The translations under genes were made by a program, and so were the position numbers. Positions 60,250 through 64,000 of a stretch of DNA of 64,000 nucleotides are shown piece by piece. The notes under the pieces are model-generated. The model was given only the letters and a program-made list of their open reading frames with translations, was not told the origin of the DNA and made no database searches. The number at the start of each line of letters is the position of its first letter. Position 1 is the stretch's first letter. Source of the DNA: Zhengella sp020637775 (GTDB lineage Bacteria > Pseudomonadota > Alphaproteobacteria > Rhizobiales > Rhizobiaceae); assembly GCF_041397485.1 (NCBI RefSeq), contig NZ_JAWKWO010000006.1, forward strand, positions 186,001 through 250,000. Direction: 5' to 3'.

Positions 60250-61446
60250 TCAGGCTCCCTTCACAGCCGCGACGATCTTCTGCGCCGCGTCGTCCAGATC
60301 GTCGGCCGCAATGACATTGAGGCCGGATTCGTTGATGATCTGCTTGCCCAGATCCACATTGGTGCCTTCGAGGCGCACCACCAGCGGCACCTGCAGGCCC
60401 ACTTCCTTGACGGCGGCGACCACGCCCTCGGCGATGACGTCGCATTTCATGATGCCGCCGAAGATGTTGACCAGGATGCCCTTCACATTCGGATCCGCGG
60501 TGATGATCTTGAACGCGGCCGTGACCTTTTCCTTCGACGCGCCGCCGCCGACATCCAGGAAGTTCGCCGGCTCCGCGCCGTAGAGCTTGATGATGTCCAT
60601 GGTCGCCATCGCAAGGCCGGCACCATTGACCATGCAGCCGATATTGCCGTCCAGCGCCACATAGGCGAGGTCATACTTGGAGGCCTCGATTTCCTTCTCG
60701 TCCTCTTCCGTCTTGTCGCGCAGGGCGAGGATGTCGTCGTGGCGGAAGAGCGCGTTGTTGTCGAAGGAGACCTTGGCGTCGAGCACACGCAGATGCCCGT
60801 CGGTCATGACGATCAGCGGATTGACCTCCAGCAGGCTCATGTCCTTCTCGGTATAGGCCGTGTAGAGGATCGGGAACAGCTTCATGCCGTCCTCGCGCGC
60901 CGCGCCGTCGAGCTTCAGCGCATCGCACAGCGCGGCCGCATCGGCCTCCGTCACGCCCGCGTCCGGGTCGATCGCCACCGTGACGATCTTCTCCGGCGTC
61001 TCCTCGGCAACCGCCTCGATGTCCATGCCGCCCTCGGTGGACACGACGAAGGCGTTGCGGCCGACCGTGCGGTCGACGAGGATGGAGAGGTACAGCTCGC
61101 GGTCGATATCCGCACCGTCCTCGATATAGAGGCGGTTGACCTGCTTGCCGGCCGGGCCGGTCTGCTTGGTTACCAGCGTGTTGCCAAGCATCTCGTTGGC
61201 ATTGGCGACCACCTCTTCCACCGACCTGGCAAGGCGGACGCCGCCCTTGGCGTCGCTCGGCAATTCCTTGAACTTGCCCTTGCCGCGGCCGCCGGCGTGA
61301 ATCTGCGACTTGACCACGAAGAGCGGACCCGGCAGCGCCTTGGCGGCGGCTTCAGCCTCGGAAGCCTCGAAAATGGCCACGCCGTCGGCGACGGGCGCAC
61401 CATAGCCTTTCAGGACCTGCTTGGCCTGATACTCATGAATGTTCAT
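60250..61446 (-). CDS. sucC: Succinyl-CoA ligase beta subunit
   Basis: A 398-residue ATP-grasp subunit. MNIHEYQAKQVLKGYGAPVADG, the nucleotide-grasp loop VVKSQIHAGGRGKGKFKE, EVNPLIVMTDG with the metal-binding Asn/Asp, and NIFGGIMKCDVIAEGVV are present. It binds the nucleotide; GTP versus ATP preference cannot be told by eye. It follows mdh by 13 bases. Confidence 0.97.
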   Translation of the reverse strand: MNIHEYQAKQVLKGYGAPVADGVAIFEASEAEAAAKALPGPLFVVKSQIHAGGRGKGKFKELPSDAKGGVRLARSVEEVVANANEMLGNTLVTKQTGPAGKQVNRLYIEDGADIDRELYLSILVDRTVGRNAFVVSTEGGMDIEAVAEETPEKIVTVAIDPDAGVTEADAAALCDALKLDGAAREDGMKLFPILYTAYTEKDMSLLEVNPLIVMTDGHLRVLDAKVSFDNNALFRHDDILALRDKTEEDEKEIEASKYDLAYVALDGNIGCMVNGAGLAMATMDIIKLYGAEPANFLDVGGGASKEKVTAAFKIITADPNVKGILVNIFGGIMKCDVIAEGVVAAVKEVGLQVPLVVRLEGTNVDLGKQIINESGLNVIAADDLDDAAQKIVAAVKGA

Positions 61447-61459
61447 GGAAACCCTCTCC

Positions 61460-62425
61460 TCAGTCCTTCAGCTGCGGTGCGATGTTCTGGCAGGCCTCGC
61501 AAAGGCCGGCGACCGCACTGACCGAAGTCTCGAACATCTTCTCTTCGCTCTTGGTGAATTCCAGCTCGACGACGCGCTCCACGCCGTCCGCGCCAATCAC
61601 CACCGGCACGCCGACATACATGTCCTTCACGCCATATTCGCCGTTCAGATGGGCGGCGCAGGGCAGCACGCGCTTCTTGTCCTTCAGGTAGGATTCGGCC
61701 ATGGCAACGGCGGAAGCGGCCGGCGCGTAATAGGCCGAGCCCGTCTTCAGCAGCGCCACGATTTCGCCGCCGCCCTTTCGGGTGCGCTCGACGATGGCAT
61801 CCAGCTTCTCCTTCGAGGTCCAGCCCATCTTGATGAGATCGGGCAGCGGAATGCCGGCCACGGTCGAATAGCGCGTCATCGGCACCATGTCGTCGCCATG
61901 GCCGCCCAGCGTCATCGCCGACACGTCTTCCACCGACACGCCGAATTCCTCGGCCAGGAAATAGCGGAAGCGCGCGGAGTCCAGCACGCCGGCCATGCCC
62001 ACCACCTTGTTCTTCGGCAGGCCGGAGAACTTCTGCAAGGCCCAGACCATCGCGTCCAGCGGGTTGGTGATGCAGATGACGAAGGCGTTCGGGGCGTATT
62101 TCTTGATGCCGGCGCCCACCTGCTCCATGACCTTCAGGTTGATGCCCAGCAGATCGTCGCGGCTCATGCCCGGCTTGCGCGGCACGCCGGCGGTGACGAT
62201 GCACACATCGGCGCCCTTGATGGCGGCATAGTCGTTCGCGCCGGTGAAGCTGGCATCGAAGCCGTCGACCGGGGAGGATTCGGCGATGTCGAGGCCTTTG
62301 CCCTGCGGGACTCCTTCGGCGATGTCGAACAGAACGACGTCGCCCAGTTCCTTCAGGCCGATCAGATGGGCGAGCGTGCCGCCGATCATGCCGGAGCCGA
62401 TCAGCGCGATCTTGTTGCGTGCCAT
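61460..62425 (-). CDS. mdh: Malate dehydrogenase
   Basis: A 321-residue LDH-like malate dehydrogenase. NAD motif IALIGSGMIGGTLAHLIG; catalytic region VTAGVPRKPGMSRDDLLGINLKVMEQVG; substrate Arg in SARFRYFLAEEFGVSVEDVSAMTLGGHGDDMVPMTRYSTVAG. It oxidises malate to oxaloacetate. First gene of mdh-sucC-sucD-sucA-sucB, an order known from rhizobia as a co-transcribed operon. A promoter and two dyads lie 110-210 bases upstream. Confidence 0.97.
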   Translation of the reverse strand: MARNKIALIGSGMIGGTLAHLIGLKELGDVVLFDIAEGVPQGKGLDIAESSPVDGFDASFTGANDYAAIKGADVCIVTAGVPRKPGMSRDDLLGINLKVMEQVGAGIKKYAPNAFVICITNPLDAMVWALQKFSGLPKNKVVGMAGVLDSARFRYFLAEEFGVSVEDVSAMTLGGHGDDMVPMTRYSTVAGIPLPDLIKMGWTSKEKLDAIVERTRKGGGEIVALLKTGSAYYAPAASAVAMAESYLKDKKRVLPCAAHLNGEYGVKDMYVGVPVVIGADGVERVVELEFTKSEEKMFETSVSAVAGLCEACQNIAPQLKD

Positions 62426-62536
62426 GTGCTAGTTTTCCCTTTGCTGCGCCCGCGGGAAAGGCCCGCCATGAGCCTGAGAAACGGGCAGGAATGGTTCAGC
62501 GGCCGGACATGCCAAAGCATCCGGTTTGCCGGAGTT

Positions 62537-62565
62537 CGCATAGACTCGGCCCGCCTTTTTTTCAA
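62537..62565 (-). promoter_or_regulatory. Sigma-70-type promoter of the mdh-suc operon
   Basis: Minus-strand TTGAAA (62565-62560) and TATGCG (62542-62537) with a 17-base spacer, about 112 bases before mdh. The -10 box is weak (3 of 6). Confidence 0.45.
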
Positions 62566-62602
62566 CCGATTCTTTGGTTGCCAGCAAAATCAATCGGTTG
62601 AA
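62561..62602 (-). promoter_or_regulatory. Operator-like inverted repeat at the mdh promoter
   Basis: Perfect 11-base arms TTCAACCGATT (62561-62571) and AATCGGTTGAA (62592-62602) separated by 20 bases. One arm overlaps the -35 box of the predicted mdh promoter, suggesting a repressor or activator site. Confidence 0.5.
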
Positions 62603-62609
62603 TTAATCT

Positions 62610-62631
62610 ATTCTTACGTAAAAGTAAGAAT
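62610..62631 (-). promoter_or_regulatory. Second dyad upstream of mdh
   Basis: Perfect 8-base arms ATTCTTAC and GTAAGAAT with a 6-base centre, AT-rich, 8 bases beyond the first dyad. The form is typical of a dimeric DNA-binding protein site. Confidence 0.45.
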
Positions 62632-62800
62632 TTTCCAGAAGGCAAAACCACTTTCATGCCCGGCGGCCGATCTGCACCACCGTTCCCGGTGCCTGTTTGC
62701 AACCCTTCCACGTCTGCCACCTGCCGTCCACCCTTGGCCATGCCATGCTTTCGGCCAAGCTTTCACGGCGCTTCGGCCATGGCTGCGGCAAGCGGATTGG

Positions 62801-63967
62801 CTAGCCCTTGTCGTGGTCGCGCGTATGCGTGATCCATTCCGCGCTCTGCATCTCGATCAGCCGCGAGGCCGTGCGGTCGAATTCGAACAGCTCCGTGCCA
62901 TGCGTTCCCTTGTAGAGGTCCGTCGGCCCGGCTTCGGCCGACAGGATCAGGCGGACCCGCCGGTCATAAAGCGTGTCGATCATCAGGATGAAACGCTTGG
63001 CCTCGTTGCGCGTCTCGTTGCCCATCACCGGCACGCCATCCAGCACGATGGCGTCAAAACGGTCGGCAATGGCCAGGAAGTCGCGCGCGCCCATTGGCTT
63101 GACGCAAAGGTCGTGAAAGGAAAAGCGCGCCGCCCGGCCCGCCGCGCGCGCCACGTGAATGGCGCGCCCTTTCAGTTCGATCGACACGGACTGTTCGGGC
63201 ATGCCGCCGGTCAGCCGCGCCCAGGCCTTGTCCATCGCCGCATCCGCTTCCGGCCCCAGCGGGGTGACATAAACCGGCAGCCGGTCGAGTTCGCGCAGCC
63301 GGTAGTCGATCTCGACATCCACGTTCATCACGTCCGTATGGCGCTCGAGAATGTCGATGAAAGGCGTGAAGAGAGACCGGTTGAGACCGTCCTTGTACAG
63401 GTTCCCTGGCGCGACATTGGATGTTGCCACGAGCACCACGCCCTCGGCAAAAAGCGCGGAGAACAGCCGGCTGAGGATCATTGCGTCGGCAATGTCGGTC
63501 ACGGTGAACTCATCGAAACAGATCAGCCAGCTTTCCGCCGCGATGTCGCTGGCCACCGGCGGGATCGGATCGTCGCCACGCGCCGTGCCGGCCTTGACCG
63601 CTGCCCGGTGCCGGCCGATGCGGTCATGCACATCGGCCATGAAGTCGTTGAAATGGGCGCGCCGCTTGCGCCGTGCCGGCGCATGCTCGAAGAACATGTC
63701 CATCAGCATGGTTTTGCCCCGGCCGACACCGCCATGAAGATAGAGGCCGCGCACCGGCTCGCGCTTCGGCTTGCGCTTGGCGAACATCCAGCCCAGTGCC
63801 GAGGATTTGCGCTGCAGCCGCTTTTCCGCCATCTCGCCGATCAGCCGGTCCAGGCGCATGGCGATATGGCGCTGTTCCGGGTCGGCCTGCAGCTTTCCCG
63901 AGCGCGCCAGATGATCGTACCGTTCAAGGACGGACTGGTGGGTGGGTGGCGATTGCGGTACAGCCAT
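62801..63967 (-). CDS. zapE: Cell division ATPase ZapE (AFG1/LACE1 family)
   Basis: A 388-residue P-loop ATPase. Walker A is GGVGRGKT at 79-86 with GLYLHGG before it; FFEHAPARRKRRAHFNDFMADVHDRI follows; Walker B lies in WLICFDEFTVTDIADAMIL; sensor LVATSNVAPGNLYKDGLNR and the C-terminal ANEAKRFI-type region (NEAKRFILMIDTLYDRRVRLILSAE) are intact. In E. coli it acts on FtsZ rings, in mitochondria on membrane proteins. Located upstream of mdh as in other Rhizobiales. The ATG at 63967 is preferred to a TTG two codons earlier. Confidence 0.94.
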   Translation of the reverse strand: MAVPQSPPTHQSVLERYDHLARSGKLQADPEQRHIAMRLDRLIGEMAEKRLQRKSSALGWMFAKRKPKREPVRGLYLHGGVGRGKTMLMDMFFEHAPARRKRRAHFNDFMADVHDRIGRHRAAVKAGTARGDDPIPPVASDIAAESWLICFDEFTVTDIADAMILSRLFSALFAEGVVLVATSNVAPGNLYKDGLNRSLFTPFIDILERHTDVMNVDVEIDYRLRELDRLPVYVTPLGPEADAAMDKAWARLTGGMPEQSVSIELKGRAIHVARAAGRAARFSFHDLCVKPMGARDFLAIADRFDAIVLDGVPVMGNETRNEAKRFILMIDTLYDRRVRLILSAEAGPTDLYKGTHGTELFEFDRTASRLIEMQSAEWITHTRDHDKG

Positions 63968-64000
63968 GCGCAAGCGGGCCTGTGGGATGACGTCGGACGT

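Larger units (their letters stand above)
62426..62800. other. Intergenic region upstream of the mdh operon
   Basis: 375 bases without a gene between zapE and mdh, both on the minus strand. The part at 62560-62640 is unusually AT-rich for this window and carries a promoter candidate and two inverted repeats, listed separately. The part at 62640-62800 shows no open frame or motif I can support. Confidence 0.7.

Noticed and set aside
58873..61521. An 882-codon plus-strand open frame opposite sucA, sucD and sucC
   Set aside because: Antisense shadow of conserved genes; no domain, low-complexity Arg/Asp/His composition.
62603..62617. CtrA-like box upstream of mdh (TTAA-N7-TTAC)
   Set aside because: One mismatch in a four-base half site in an AT-rich stretch; chance is likely and it overlaps the stronger dyads.

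Overview
The window is GC-rich chromosomal DNA (well over 60% by eye) from an alphaproteobacterium, most likely a member of the Rhizobiales/Hyphomicrobiales. Evidence for this is the mdh-sucC-sucD-sucA-sucB-lpdA block, the hemC-hemD-COG4223-hemY block divergent from tsaD-gpsA, sdhCDAB, the AFG1-type ATPase next to mdh, and TTAA-N7-TTAA boxes typical of the CtrA cell-cycle regulator. I do not assign a genus. Almost everything is core housekeeping. The only clear mobile DNA is a decayed IS110-family element sitting in an intergenic repeat.

Layout. 1-5400: end of a pyridoxal kinase gene, a GNAT acetyltransferase, ppa, a secreted protein, yggT-yggU, tRNA-Ala(CGC), a secreted thermonuclease-like protein, and a cytochrome P450 with its own [2Fe-2S] ferredoxin. 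5580-13340: an MFS exporter, a glutamine-amidotransferase/TerB pair and the minus-strand run hemC-hemD-COG4223-hemY. 13410-16964: tsaD-gpsA-YciI-EVE-methyltransferase (METTL20 type). 16965-18435: repeat plus IS110 remnant. 18432-24823: L,D-transpeptidase, OmpR-type response regulator, cyclic-nucleotide-binding protein, xthA, lolA and ftsK. 24993-29719: three tandem ammonium transporters and one glnK, with paired sigma-54/NtrC-like sites. 29936-37194: acyl-CoA thioesterase, glutathione peroxidase, UbiH-type hydroxylase, leucine-type dehydrogenase, msrA, OsmC, an AhpD-like protein and yceH, several of them thiol or peroxide-defence genes. 37332-40772: sdhCDAB. 40998-47373: small envelope proteins, a GNAT, a membrane protein with a degenerate GGDEF domain, leuC, a DUF418 protein and rplS. 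47628-51764: a TSUP permease, rimM-trmD, xerC and a TraB/GumN protein. 52224-63967: lpdA, a short-chain dehydrogenase, a secreted protein, sucB, sucA, sucD, sucC, mdh and zapE.

How it works together. The sdh operon and the mdh-suc-lpd block supply most of the second half of the TCA cycle. The glnK/amt block links ammonium uptake to nitrogen status. The hem genes feed the cytochromes. ftsK has a near-ideal CtrA box, and mdh has two inverted repeats at and upstream of its predicted promoter; these are the most interesting regulatory signals seen. No CRISPR array, prophage, toxin-antitoxin or defence island was recognised.
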